Part shown: one piece after another, positions 32,556 through 41,139 of the stretch
Layout: each line of letters begins with the position of its first letter
Position numbering within the stretch: the first letter of the stretch is position 1
Source: Salinicoccus roseus
Lineage (GTDB): Bacteria > Bacillota > Bacilli > Staphylococcales > Salinicoccaceae
Length of the DNA: 64,000 nucleotides
Assembly (NCBI RefSeq): GCF_003814515.1
Contig: NZ_RKQJ01000003.1
Coordinates: 248,001-312,000 of the forward strand
Direction: 5' to 3'
Notes under the pieces: generated by a model
What the model saw: only the letters and a program-made list of their open reading frames with translations
Database searches by the model: none
What the model was told of the DNA's origin: nothing
Made by a program: the position numbers and the translations under genes

Positions 32556-33308
32556 CTATCGATTTTCTGCAGGCCTCCCCGATCCACTGCGCACCTTCAT
32601 GAAGATGACGATGATTGCGGTGATCAGCAGTATGACCGATCCGACGAGGAGGACGATATCCAGGCTGCCATACTCACCGGCATTTTTCGTGTATATGCCG
32701 AAGTATGGCCAGATGATGATAAGGGGATACAGCCAGTCTCTGAAGTAGATTCCGATGGCAACACCAATCAGTGTCGCCACAGCCAGTATGAGGAGCGTCC
32801 ATCCAAGCTCACCCATTCCAAAGAGGCCGTCAAGGTTGTACTTCTCCGTCAAATTGAAGATATTGACGATGGTCGCCACCGTCACCCATGCGAAGTAGAT
32901 GGAAAACGGCAGCCGATCGAACCAGTGGTAGCCGGTTTCCGTCAATGTGGTATACATTTCCGCCAGCGTATACAGCAGAGCGATGATCACAATGACGGAG
33001 GCGAATATCCACTGCTGCGTGAAGACGATGATCCACAGGGCATTCAGCATAAAATTGACGATCGGCCAGAACTTCAGGCGGGAGGCCACGGATTCCTCAC
33101 ATGTCTTCGCAAAGAATGCCTTTATTATCCAGATGAACAGCAGAATATAGATCAGTCCCCAGATGGAGAATGCAAATCCTGCCGGCTGGATGATCGTTTC
33201 ATTGTTGTTGGCCACCCCGCCCACATTGGTGGTGGTCAAATAGTTTACGAATATCATGACGATGAATGCGACAAGGTACCCGGTCGCCCACTTCTTCTGT
33301 CTGGACAT
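32556..33308 (-). CDS. TspO/MBR-related tryptophan-rich membrane protein
   Basis: A 250-residue protein with about seven hydrophobic segments. The TspO-like text is FAFSIWGLIYILL, PIVNFMLNALWIIVFTQQW, and RLPFSIYFAWVTVATIVN. This is the longer relative of TspO found in Firmicutes, possibly binding tetrapyrroles or isoprenoids. The start at 33308 is preceded by GAGAGAGTG. It is separated by only about 35 bases from a degraded transporter upstream. Function unknown. Confidence 0.8.
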   Translation of the reverse strand: MSRQKKWATGYLVAFIVMIFVNYLTTTNVGGVANNNETIIQPAGFAFSIWGLIYILLFIWIIKAFFAKTCEESVASRLKFWPIVNFMLNALWIIVFTQQWIFASVIVIIALLYTLAEMYTTLTETGYHWFDRLPFSIYFAWVTVATIVNIFNLTEKYNLDGLFGMGELGWTLLILAVATLIGVAIGIYFRDWLYPLIIIWPYFGIYTKNAGEYGSLDIVLLVGSVILLITAIIVIFMKVRSGSGRPAENR

Positions 33309-33341
33309 ATGACTTCACTCTCTCTATAAGTAATAGTGTCC

Positions 33342-33690
33342 TTATCTGTTCTCTCTATAGCGGCCAATGAAACATTCTACTTCTGCACACCTTCTTAAGC
33401 TCAGTTGCAGGACGTTCAGCATCTTCACTGTAATCGGTGCGCTTGTTGCATAGACAACCCCACCGACAAGCATGGTAACCGTAACATCGCCCCCCGTGGT
33501 CATTGCCCATAAAAATGAAAGCACCATGCCAATAAAATCGGGAATATAGGTCCCAGCCCATATGTCCGAACACTTTCATCGCGAACTTCCATACCCAGCA
33601 TGAAGAGCAGAGGGAAAATGATTTCATCAGGTATTTTCAGCCTGTATGCCACGAGAGCTCGAACGAATAGAGCATTCAGCGGGAGCCCGC
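33342..33690 (-). pseudogene. Degraded membrane transporter, possibly cation:proton antiporter
   Basis: Membrane-protein text runs through two frames: first LKIPDEIIFPLLFMLGMEVRDESVRTYG, then after a shift IPDFIGMVLSFLWAMTTGG and TMLVGGVVYATSAPITVKML. The last piece resembles the GxxxSxTSPxxVVK(V/I)L segment of CPA-type antiporters. The reading frame is broken and most of the gene is missing. The remnant begins immediately after the carbon-nitrogen hydrolase stop codon. Confidence 0.45.
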
Positions 33691-33693
33691 TGA

Positions 33694-34509
33694 CTACAGG
33701 AAATGATACATCTCCCTTTTCCGGCTATCGAATATCGGCACTTCCTTGCGGATCCGTGCCACTTCATTTCCGTCCAATTGACCGGTTACGGCCGCATCTC
33801 CACGATCCGCAGCCTCATCGACGACTTTGCCGAAGGGATCGATGATCATGGAACGGCCGGCGAACTCCTGATCACCAATCTCCCCGTATGTGTTCGATGC
33901 GATGAGGTAGCACTGGTTCTCGATTGCCCGTGCTTTGATGAGCACTTCCCAATGAGCCTTGCGCGCCATCGGCCATTCGGCGACGGTGAAGATGGAAGTC
34001 GCCCCCTTCAACGCCAGGTCCCGGAAGAGTTCCGGGAAGCGGAGGTCGTAGCAGATGACGAGGCCGCAAGTATTGCCATCGAGTGTAAATGTCTCGACCT
34101 TGTCCTTTCCGCCCGTCAGATATTCTGGTTCGTTCAGCATCGGGACCAGATGCATCTTGGAGTACTCATATACGAGCTTCCCGCTCCGGTCGACGACAAA
34201 TGCAGTGTTGTACACCTCATCCGGATCATCCTTGATGTTGGCGACGGAACCTGCGACGATGTTCACATCATATTCCTGTGCAAGTTCGGAAACTACAGAC
34301 TGCGCAGGCTCGAGGTCCTGGCAGGCATGCTTTTGGATATTTTCAAGGTCATATCCCGATGTCCACATCTCAGGGAGCACAACGACGTCAGTCCCCTTGA
34401 GTTCTGCCCGGTCAAACTGCTCCCTGACCCTGGCAATATTCTCTTCGACATCTCCGAATGCCACCTGATACTGCAATGCTTTTATATTGATATCCACCAC
34501 TCCCATCAT
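33694..34509 (-). CDS. Carbon-nitrogen hydrolase (nitrilase superfamily)
   Basis: A 271-residue amidase-like enzyme with the E-K-C triad Glu47 (LPEMW), Lys118 (YSKMHLVP) and Cys153 (VICYDLRFPE). It resembles omega-amidase and YafV-type members that hydrolyse small amides. Its start overlaps the lipoprotein stop by four bases (ATGA), making it the fifth and last gene of the ABC-exporter operon at 38510-33694. Its substrate is unknown; the coupling suggests a role in making, modifying or detoxifying what the exporter handles, but it may simply be a hitchhiker. Confidence 0.9.
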   Translation of the reverse strand: MMGVVDINIKALQYQVAFGDVEENIARVREQFDRAELKGTDVVVLPEMWTSGYDLENIQKHACQDLEPAQSVVSELAQEYDVNIVAGSVANIKDDPDEVYNTAFVVDRSGKLVYEYSKMHLVPMLNEPEYLTGGKDKVETFTLDGNTCGLVICYDLRFPELFRDLALKGATSIFTVAEWPMARKAHWEVLIKARAIENQCYLIASNTYGEIGDQEFAGRSMIIDPFGKVVDEAADRGDAAVTGQLDGNEVARIRKEVPIFDSRKREMYHFL

Positions 34510-35228
34510 TCTATTTTCTTCAGCTGTACAGGATATTCCGCAACGATGGTATCCCCTGCTTTCATTTCAGTAGGAACGCCCTTCACGTCTTCCATATCTT
34601 CATCAAGCCCCAGCATCATTGGGGACGGATTCCAATAGATGCGTGGGAGACCACCATCACCCATGATCGGGAGGCTTTCCGACAGCAGCTCATATTCTCC
34701 GGCTGGCACATGGGTGCCGACCGTGTGTGTACCGGCCGGAATTTCGATATATTCTTCCCCATCCATTTCCATCATATCATTTCCCACTGGCGTAATCGCC
34801 AGCTGGCCGTCCCTGGATGCAAACGTCAGCGTATAACCACGCGCGAGATCGACCTGTGCCACCGGTGTCCGCACACCGACTGGGATTTCAAGCAGCCGCA
34901 CGCCCTGATCATCCTCTATGACAAGGGCCCCTGCCTCATCCTGCAGCAGGACATCATACCTGCCTGGAGGAACATCGGTTCCGACATCATATGTACCTGC
35001 TTCAAGCTGCATCTCCTCACCGGTATCATCCTGGATGCCGGCTATCTCCGTGCTCTTGGTGAATGGGAAGCGTTCCGGAAGATCTTCCGTGATCAGTATA
35101 TTGTTTTCTTCATAGGCTGTGATGGCCGCCCTATCCGCTTCAAGCGCTTCACCATCATATTTCTCCGGCATGAAACCCCCATGGCTGCATCCAGCCATGA
35201 GGATCACGGCAAACAGCCACCATCTCAT
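34506..35228 (-). CDS. Lipoprotein with two PGxY-type repeats
   Basis: A 240-residue lipoprotein with a very short signal and lipobox LMAGC (Cys14). The body carries two related beta-repeats: AGTYDVGTDVPPGRYDVLL (about 76-94) and AGTHTVGTHVPAGEYELLS (about 164-182). Overlaps of four bases with both neighbours (ATGA at each end) place it between the ABC ATPase and the hydrolase in one translationally coupled operon. It may be the extracytoplasmic partner of the exporter. No known function. Confidence 0.7.
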   Translation of the reverse strand: MRWWLFAVILMAGCSHGGFMPEKYDGEALEADRAAITAYEENNILITEDLPERFPFTKSTEIAGIQDDTGEEMQLEAGTYDVGTDVPPGRYDVLLQDEAGALVIEDDQGVRLLEIPVGVRTPVAQVDLARGYTLTFASRDGQLAITPVGNDMMEMDGEEYIEIPAGTHTVGTHVPAGEYELLSESLPIMGDGGLPRIYWNPSPMMLGLDEDMEDVKGVPTEMKAGDTIVAEYPVQLKKIE

Positions 35229-36124
35229 GACCCCATCCCCTTATAGATTCTCAAGTAATGTTCATATGTCCCGAGCGGTCCGATTGTGGCCGATTCCGCT
35301 CCATTTTCCATAAGACGCTCCATGAGGGTGGCCTTCCGCTCTCCCGAAAGCTCCGCTGCCGGTATGCAGATTCGGCTGCCGTTCAGATGGATGGTCCCCT
35401 CGGGCCATGGTTTCATGGCATGGAGGGCTGCCCCCGGCACTGTGGCCTTGATGTATTTTTCCGTTTCCTTCCTGCGGTCATACTTGTAGGCGAGACGCCG
35501 GTCATTCAGGAAGAATATCTGGTCGGCGTAGTCATCAAGGTTATCCAGCAGATGACTCGCAACAATGATGATCTTGCCCGACGCCTTCACCTCCTGAAGG
35601 ATACGGCTCACAAGCTCGACATTGATCGGATCGAGACCGTTCATGATCTCATCCATGAACATGATCTTCGTGTCTGCAGCAATCATCATGGCAAAGCAGA
35701 GCCGCTGGCGCATGCCGAGGGAATAGGAGCTGACCTTGTTGCGGACATACCCCTCCATATTCAGCCGCTGGATGATGCCGTCGATGTCCTGCTCCTCCCT
35801 GTTCCAGATATCCCTGTACATCTGGATATGTTCGTAGCCGGAAAAGTTTTCGTAGAGCTCCGCCTGATCTGGAAAGAAGGTGATCTGCTCATGGAGCGCC
35901 CTGACGTCCTTCGCAGTATTCCTGAAGTTTCTGCCGTCAATCCGTATCTCACCCTGATTGATCGGGATGAAGCGGATGATTGCATTGAAGAGCGTGGTCT
36001 TCCCGGTGCCATTCGGTGCGACGAGGCCGATGATTGTACCGTCGGGAATGCTGAAACTGATATCTTCAAGGACGGTGTGGCTGCCATAGCTGATGGTCAG
36101 ATCTTTTATTTCAAGTGTCATCAT
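35225..36124 (-). CDS. ABC-2 exporter ATPase subunit
   Basis: A 299-residue ATPase. Walker A is LVAPNGTGKTT (residues 34-44, with Ala at the usual first Gly), signature YSLGMRQRL, Walker B IMFMDEIMNGLDP and switch His in VASHLLD. The C-terminal about 80 residues form an extra domain as in bacteriocin-immunity and Na/antibiotic exporters. The start overlaps the permease stop (ATGA) and follows AGGAGGAGG. It would energise the two dissimilar permeases encoded upstream. Substrate unknown. Confidence 0.9.
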   Translation of the reverse strand: MMTLEIKDLTISYGSHTVLEDISFSIPDGTIIGLVAPNGTGKTTLFNAIIRFIPINQGEIRIDGRNFRNTAKDVRALHEQITFFPDQAELYENFSGYEHIQMYRDIWNREEQDIDGIIQRLNMEGYVRNKVSSYSLGMRQRLCFAMMIAADTKIMFMDEIMNGLDPINVELVSRILQEVKASGKIIIVASHLLDNLDDYADQIFFLNDRRLAYKYDRRKETEKYIKATVPGAALHAMKPWPEGTIHLNGSRICIPAAELSGERKATLMERLMENGAESATIGPLGTYEHYLRIYKGMGS

Positions 36125-37296
36125 TTCCTCCTCCTTTCTAGTTTTCCTGAACGTGTCGGAATCAGTCTGAATATGAAGTGGAATGCGAGCTCGACCAGAA
36201 TATAAAGCACTAGAAGACTGATGAGGAGCTTCGGCACATCCACCCTACCCGCTTCAGCCCATTCCCCTTCCAGAACCGGGAGTATCTGCAGATAGAGGAA
36301 CGGGTTCCAACTGCCGAGCGGCGGGACGATCGTGAAGATGTAGGGGACGAAGAACATCCCGATTACGAGCGTGATTGTGAGATAGGTGTTCCTGAACATC
36401 CAACTGAATCCAGTAGAGACCTTCAATATGAGGTAGCTTGCAGCCATGGTGAGGGCCACCACGAGCATAGTGTATTCCATTATGCTGATGTACTCCAGCT
36501 GGCTGCCGCTGTAGAGCGGCACAGGATAGAGGAGCGTCCCGGTGTCCACCGATGCGCGGTTGATGATGTAGGAGACCACAAGACCGATGAGGATGGCAAT
36601 CCATATCAGCACCCAGCTGATGACCGTCCGCATCCGCCATTGTGACTTCCATGTCAACGGAATCCCCTGTGTGATGCTCCAGTTGTATTCCTGATCCCTG
36701 CTGAACCGATCCGCACCGAAGACTGCAGCGACGATATAGATGAAGACGCCGGCGAGGATATTGATCAGACTGTAGAGCACAAGACTCGGCGACATCGGGT
36801 TCCAGTCGATCGCCACATCGTTTTTCTTGAGGTAATTCAGGAACTTCAGCCTGTTTTCAAGTTCCACTTCCCCGGGTATGAAGCTCAACAGCAATGTCTG
36901 TGATTCGAAGTCATCCACTTCATGGAAATGAAGCTGGTTCTCTGTCATCTCGATCCCCTGATCGACGTAGTCGCTGACGATCTCCTCAAGCCCTTCCACC
37001 GTGTTCCCCTCCTTTTCGGAGAGGATGAAGCGCTGCATGCCGAGAATCTGCTGCTGACGGGCGAGGCGGTCGTAAATGTCCTGGCCGGTCTCAGTCTCGA
37101 AGTGCGCCTCAGGAATCGCATGGAAAAGACGCTGCGTATCGTGATACTCTTCCCGTGCCTCCTCCACAGGAAGCTTTATTGTACGATCCTGATAGAGGGT
37201 CGAGTATGTGGCGAGGAACAGCAGCAGTGCCACAAGCAGTATCCGCACCTTCCAGTCCCGGAGGATTTTAAGCACTTCCCATTTGAACAGGCGCAT
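36121..37296 (-). CDS. ABC-2 type permease, second subunit
   Basis: A 391-residue membrane protein: one N-terminal helix (about 18-35), a large extracytoplasmic domain (about 36-170), then five or six helices. This is the ABC-2 permease layout. It resembles the first permease only in architecture, with little shared sequence. ATG 37296 shares its A with the TGA stop of the upstream permease (TGATG) and has GGGAGGTG in front. The two permeases probably form a heterodimer. Confidence 0.85.
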   Translation of the reverse strand: MRLFKWEVLKILRDWKVRILLVALLLFLATYSTLYQDRTIKLPVEEAREEYHDTQRLFHAIPEAHFETETGQDIYDRLARQQQILGMQRFILSEKEGNTVEGLEEIVSDYVDQGIEMTENQLHFHEVDDFESQTLLLSFIPGEVELENRLKFLNYLKKNDVAIDWNPMSPSLVLYSLINILAGVFIYIVAAVFGADRFSRDQEYNWSITQGIPLTWKSQWRMRTVISWVLIWIAILIGLVVSYIINRASVDTGTLLYPVPLYSGSQLEYISIMEYTMLVVALTMAASYLILKVSTGFSWMFRNTYLTITLVIGMFFVPYIFTIVPPLGSWNPFLYLQILPVLEGEWAEAGRVDVPKLLISLLVLYILVELAFHFIFRLIPTRSGKLERRRK

Positions 37297-38510
37297 CACC
37301 GCACCTCCCTTTCGAACTTCTGACGATGCATCCACCCTGCCGCGAGGGCGGTCAGCATTTCGAGCACCAGTATCGACACCCCGATAATGATCAGGGCACC
37401 GGTGAAACTGTAGGCATCCGTCATGGCGAGGAAGTTCCGCTCCCCGCTCAGCACGAGGCCCGTCTCAAAATAGTTGTGCAGAAAATATTCCCCTCCGATG
37501 CCGAAGATGCCCTCCTCTCCTCTGCCGCTGTAGATCCGGTTGAAGCCCAGGATCACGAAACCGATGAGCATTACGAGGATGTCGTGCCGGAAGACAAGTG
37601 ACAGCAGTGCATTCAGACGGATGAAAAAGTAGATCAGCAGCATGATGAGGATGAGCGACATGCCGATGAAGACACCGATTGTCTGCGTGGAGAAGTTCGA
37701 GCCGTCCCCGCGATATCCCTCATCATATTGGTAGGCGCCCACTTCAAGCCCCGGTGAACCGAACCCGTACATTATCCCGGCAGCCAGGAAATACACCGCA
37801 AGCAGTACGGAGAAGATGGCACCGAGTATTATGGCAAGGGAGAGCGACTGATGGAATATGTAGCGGCGCCATCCCATCGGCTGACCTGCTTTAAGCGTTT
37901 TGTGCCGCCGGTCGTCGACAAGTATCTCGCTCGCCACAAACACTGTGATGAGCAGCACGATGAGCGGACCGTAAGTGGCGAAAAAGGTATACAGCTGCTG
38001 GAAGGCCGTTTTCCTGTCGTACATATGGAGCGTCACCCCGTCCTGCTCGGCAATGCTCCGCATCTCTTGGAAGAGGCGCGTCTGATGGTAGCCCATCATC
38101 TGGAGGTCTCCCTCATATTTATCATTCAGTTGCTCCCACACTGTGTCCATGGCGAAATCCGGCAGTCCTCCGGCGGTCATCCTGGCCAGCAGGGCGACAT
38201 CGCCATTTTCAATAGCACTGTGGTAGCCGAAATAATCTTCATACTGCTGCTTCGCAGTACTGTATGTATCGATGCCGGTCATGCTGTTCACTGCTATGTC
38301 CCCCGACTCGAGCCGGCCCTCCTTCATCCCGTAGGCCGCCGTCATCTCCAGGCGTAAAGTTTCCCTGTCGATCGTCATCGGGTGCTCCTGGCCCGGCATA
38401 TAGAAGAAGAGGTGGACGAATATGGCGACGAAGGAGAGAATGAGCACAAGCCGGTTCTTTCGATTCCGCCATGTGCGTTTGAATGTCTCCCTGAATACTG
38501 ATGCAAACAT
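37296..38510 (-). CDS. ABC-2 type permease, first subunit
   Basis: A 404-residue membrane protein with an N-terminal helix (about 21-38), an extracytoplasmic domain (about 40-175) and about six further helices. It is the first gene of the five-gene operon. A motif DDRRHKTLKAGQPMGWRRY after the second helix resembles the cytoplasmic coupling region of ABC-2 exporters of the Na+/antibiotic type. The region upstream has a perfect AT-only palindrome at 38531-38544 that may be part of its control. Confidence 0.85.
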   Translation of the reverse strand: MFASVFRETFKRTWRNRKNRLVLILSFVAIFVHLFFYMPGQEHPMTIDRETLRLEMTAAYGMKEGRLESGDIAVNSMTGIDTYSTAKQQYEDYFGYHSAIENGDVALLARMTAGGLPDFAMDTVWEQLNDKYEGDLQMMGYHQTRLFQEMRSIAEQDGVTLHMYDRKTAFQQLYTFFATYGPLIVLLITVFVASEILVDDRRHKTLKAGQPMGWRRYIFHQSLSLAIILGAIFSVLLAVYFLAAGIMYGFGSPGLEVGAYQYDEGYRGDGSNFSTQTIGVFIGMSLILIMLLIYFFIRLNALLSLVFRHDILVMLIGFVILGFNRIYSGRGEEGIFGIGGEYFLHNYFETGLVLSGERNFLAMTDAYSFTGALIIIGVSILVLEMLTALAAGWMHRQKFEREVR

Positions 38511-38530
38511 GACAACCCATCCCAGTCCAT

Positions 38531-38544
38531 TTAAAATATTTTAA
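38531..38544. promoter_or_regulatory. AT palindrome upstream of ABC-2 operon
   Basis: TTAAAATATTTTAA is a perfect 14-bp palindrome 20 bases before the operon start. It may be promoter DNA or an operator; palindromes made only of A and T arise easily by chance. Confidence 0.25.
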
Positions 38545-38591
38545 TATTCTGTAAAAATAATCCTTTCTTTATGATATATTTTTAATAGACA

Positions 38592-38620
38592 TTGCGCAAG
38601 GGTGAATCAGCCGCTATGAT
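38592..38620 (+). promoter_or_regulatory. Promoter of the GNAT gene
   Basis: -35 TTGCGC (38592-38597), 17-bp spacer, -10 TATGAT (38615-38620), 22 bases before the start codon. Confidence 0.6.
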
Positions 38621-38642
38621 TAAATGAAAAAGGGGTAAAGCC

Positions 38643-39062
38643 ATGATTGAACTTTCTACAGGCAGAGACATCGGCTACGATGATATTGAACAGCTCTACA
38701 GGAGCAAGGGGCATACATCCTATGACAAGCGGATGGATGCACTCTTCGAGGCTGTGATGGCTTCCGACTACATCGTCACGGCCTGGGATTCTGGCCAGCT
38801 CATCGGACTGATCCGGTCCTCCGGGGACTTGATGTTCACCCAGTATGTCGCGGATTTCGTCATCCACCCGGACCACCAGTCAAAAGGGGTCGCCTCAAAA
38901 TTGATGGACGCCTATCTGGAGGCGGCTGATGATGTGGAGAAGGTCTATCTGATGATGCAGGGGCCGACCAGTGCCTTCACGAGGAATTGGCTGATACATA
39001 AAGGATTTGAAACGAGGGGCGGCGACCCTTCGGCCATCTACCTGAAAACGAAGAGGAAATGA
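38643..39062 (+). CDS. GNAT family N-acetyltransferase
   Basis: A 139-residue acetyltransferase. The acetyl-CoA loop is VIHPDHQSKGVASKLMDA (Q/RxxGxA form) and the C-terminus has FTRNWLIHKGFETRG, the usual GF(E/R) motif. The N-terminal part around SYDKRMD...YIVTAWDSGQLIGLIR matches small GNATs. AAAAGGGG precedes the ATG; a promoter is visible at 38592-38620. Divergent from the ABC-2 operon. Acceptor substrate unknown. Confidence 0.88.
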   Translation: MIELSTGRDIGYDDIEQLYRSKGHTSYDKRMDALFEAVMASDYIVTAWDSGQLIGLIRSSGDLMFTQYVADFVIHPDHQSKGVASKLMDAYLEAADDVEKVYLMMQGPTSAFTRNWLIHKGFETRGGDPSAIYLKTKRK

Positions 39063-39063
39063 A

Positions 39064-39090
39064 GAAGACCCCGCCAAGGCGGGGTCTTCG
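39064..39090. terminator. Shared terminator of GNAT and yitT genes
   Basis: Stem AAGACCCCGCC/GGCGGGGTCTT with loop AA between convergent genes. Confidence 0.85.
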
Positions 39091-39091
39091 T

Positions 39092-39991
39092 CTATATGAA
39101 ATAGTTGCCGAGCACGCTGTTCACATCGTGCACCACGACGAATGCGTCCTCATCATACCGTTTGATGAGGCGCTTGAGCCGTGTCAACTGGTTCTTGTTG
39201 ATGACGACATAGAGGATATCCTTGTCCTCCTGCGTGTAGAAGCCGCGGCCGTTCATGATCGTGACGCCGCGTCTGATTTCACTGTTGATCATCTTGCCGA
39301 GCCGCTCTGGATGGTCGGAGATGATGGTGATGGCCTTCTTCGGGTTCATACCTTCGATGATGAAGTCCATGACCTTCGTTGCGATGTATAGGGCGATGAC
39401 CGTGAGCAGCACCTGTTCGAGCGTCATGACGGTCAGGCCGATGGTGATGACGACCAGGTCGAAGAACAGGAGCGCGTAGGATACGTTGATGTCCATATAT
39501 TTATTGACCAGCCGGGCAAGGATCGTCGTGCCTGCCGTCGTTGCACCGATCCGGATGATCAGACCGATGCCAAGTCCGACGAACATGCCGCCGAACACCG
39601 TGTTGACCAGTATTTCATCCGACTGTACATGCCAGGTCTCCGTCACCCACAGGAAGAACGACGTCAGTATTACGACAACGATCGTATAATACATCGAACG
39701 TTTGCTCAAATACTTGAAACCGACGGCGAGCAGGATCGAGTTCAGCACAAGGTTCGACAGGGCCGGGGAGATATCAAATGCATAATAGAGAATGATTGCG
39801 AGCCCGGTGACGCCGCCCTCCCCGAGATTGCCGGCAATCATGAACGAATTGACCCCAATGGCAAAAATAAAAGACCCGATGATTACCGTAGCAATATTGA
39901 TCAGGGTCTGTTGCGTGATCCTGGGATCGAATGAAACTCTTCTTTTTTCAAAATCGATGCGTTTGAGCCTTTCTCTGATCTTCACAATCAT
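39092..39991 (-). CDS. YitT family membrane protein
   Basis: A 299-residue protein with about six transmembrane helices (NIATVIIGSFIFAIGVNSF, GEGGVTGLAIILYY, VFGGMFVGLGIGLIIRIGATTAGTTIL) followed by a soluble DUF2179 domain (AITIISDHPERLG, RRGVTIMNGRGFYTQEDKDILYVVINK). This is the complete YitT layout. The start is taken at 39991 beside GAGGAGG; a GTG six bases later is an alternative. It lies 80 bases after a lipid-kinase gene on the same strand. Transport substrate unknown. Confidence 0.9.
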   Translation of the reverse strand: MIVKIRERLKRIDFEKRRVSFDPRITQQTLINIATVIIGSFIFAIGVNSFMIAGNLGEGGVTGLAIILYYAFDISPALSNLVLNSILLAVGFKYLSKRSMYYTIVVVILTSFFLWVTETWHVQSDEILVNTVFGGMFVGLGIGLIIRIGATTAGTTILARLVNKYMDINVSYALLFFDLVVITIGLTVMTLEQVLLTVIALYIATKVMDFIIEGMNPKKAITIISDHPERLGKMINSEIRRGVTIMNGRGFYTQEDKDILYVVINKNQLTRLKRLIKRYDEDAFVVVHDVNSVLGNYFI

Positions 39992-40071
39992 CCTCCTCCT
40001 CAATGTTTTTTATCCACCGGTATATGATATACGATTAAGGGAAATATTTCAACATAGGTCGGCGGATGCCG

Positions 40072-40965
40072 TCATTCGGCATGACCTTCCGGCACATTGA
40101 TGCGGATACAGGCGGGTACGACTTCGATATCCATGGCGCTGAAGTCTTCGGCATCCCCATCGATATCCATCACTTCCAGCCTGTCTGTATCGAGGAACAG
40201 CTTCTTCGTGCGCATATAATGGACATTGCTGTGCCCGGTCAGCCTGCCCCGGAACGCCGCGATGATGATTTCAACGATTTCCTTCGGGGTGGAGGGCACG
40301 ATGTTGATGACGTGCAGATGGTTGTCATCGATCCGGGCCTCAGGCAGCAGCCGGTCGAAACTGCCGACGGACGATGTATTGGCGACGATCGTCAGGATCG
40401 AATCGCTCATCACCTTCTCTTCGTCCGCATCTATCTTCACCCGATAGTTCTTCATGGTGAACAGTGCATGCAGCCCTGCATAGAGGTAGGCAAGTATGCC
40501 GAACCTGTTCTTCACTTTGGAGCTGACACCCGTGAATGACTCCATGAAATCGCCCAGTGCAATCAGGTAGGCTGCATGGCGGCCGTTGAATCTGATGACA
40601 TCCGCTTCAATCGTCTTCTGTGGCTTCGACAGGTTCCGGATCGCCTCATTCATATCGAGGGGGAGGCCGAGGGCGCGTGTATAATCGTTGACGGTGCCGG
40701 CCGGCAGGATCGACAGGGCCGCTTCAGAACCACATTCGACCATACCGTCCATGATTTCACCGATGGTGCCGTCACCGCCGGAAGACACGATCAGCTCTGC
40801 ATACCGCGACGCTTCCATAGCGAGCTCCTTTGCATCGGATCCATCCGTATACAATACTTCCACTTCATAGTTCTGGCCGTGGAGGGCACGGAGCACACCA
40901 TATTCGACCGGCGGCTTTTTCTTCTTCCCTGATTTTCTGTTGATGATCAGCGCTGCCTTCTTCAT
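40072..40965 (-). CDS. YegS/DagK-type lipid kinase
   Basis: A 297-residue diacylglycerol/lipid-kinase family protein. It has the ATP-site motif SSGGDGTIGEIMDGM (family GGDGTxxE), ILPAGTVNDYTRALG (family GTxNDxAR) and a C-terminal beta-sandwich domain. The cytoplasmic enzyme phosphorylates a membrane lipid such as diacylglycerol. ATG 40965 follows CGGGGGAAG; the longer frame to 41019 has no signal. It may be co-transcribed with the yitT-like gene downstream. Confidence 0.9.
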   Translation of the reverse strand: MKKAALIINRKSGKKKKPPVEYGVLRALHGQNYEVEVLYTDGSDAKELAMEASRYAELIVSSGGDGTIGEIMDGMVECGSEAALSILPAGTVNDYTRALGLPLDMNEAIRNLSKPQKTIEADVIRFNGRHAAYLIALGDFMESFTGVSSKVKNRFGILAYLYAGLHALFTMKNYRVKIDADEEKVMSDSILTIVANTSSVGSFDRLLPEARIDDNHLHVINIVPSTPKEIVEIIIAAFRGRLTGHSNVHYMRTKKLFLDTDRLEVMDIDGDAEDFSAMDIEVVPACIRINVPEGHAE

Positions 40966-41045
40966 ATTCTTCCCCCGTCTTCGTGTGGTTTCTCCAATCA
41001 TATAAGATAGGAAGACCATTGTCGATGCATGGATTCATTGTGCAT

Positions 41046-41078
41046 ATAAAAAGGCACCCGGCGTGAGCCGGATGCCCG
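41046..41078 (-). terminator. Terminator of the amidohydrolase operon
   Basis: Stem GGCATCCGGC/GCCGGGTGCC with one mismatch and loop TCAC, then TTTTTATA on the minus strand. A second GC-rich palindrome lies at about 41121-41135. Confidence 0.8.
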
Positions 41079-41139
41079 CTTCCATACATTGTCATGACAC
41101 GTTTATGGGAATGGAAAACAGCCCCGGCCGGGGGTGCCC

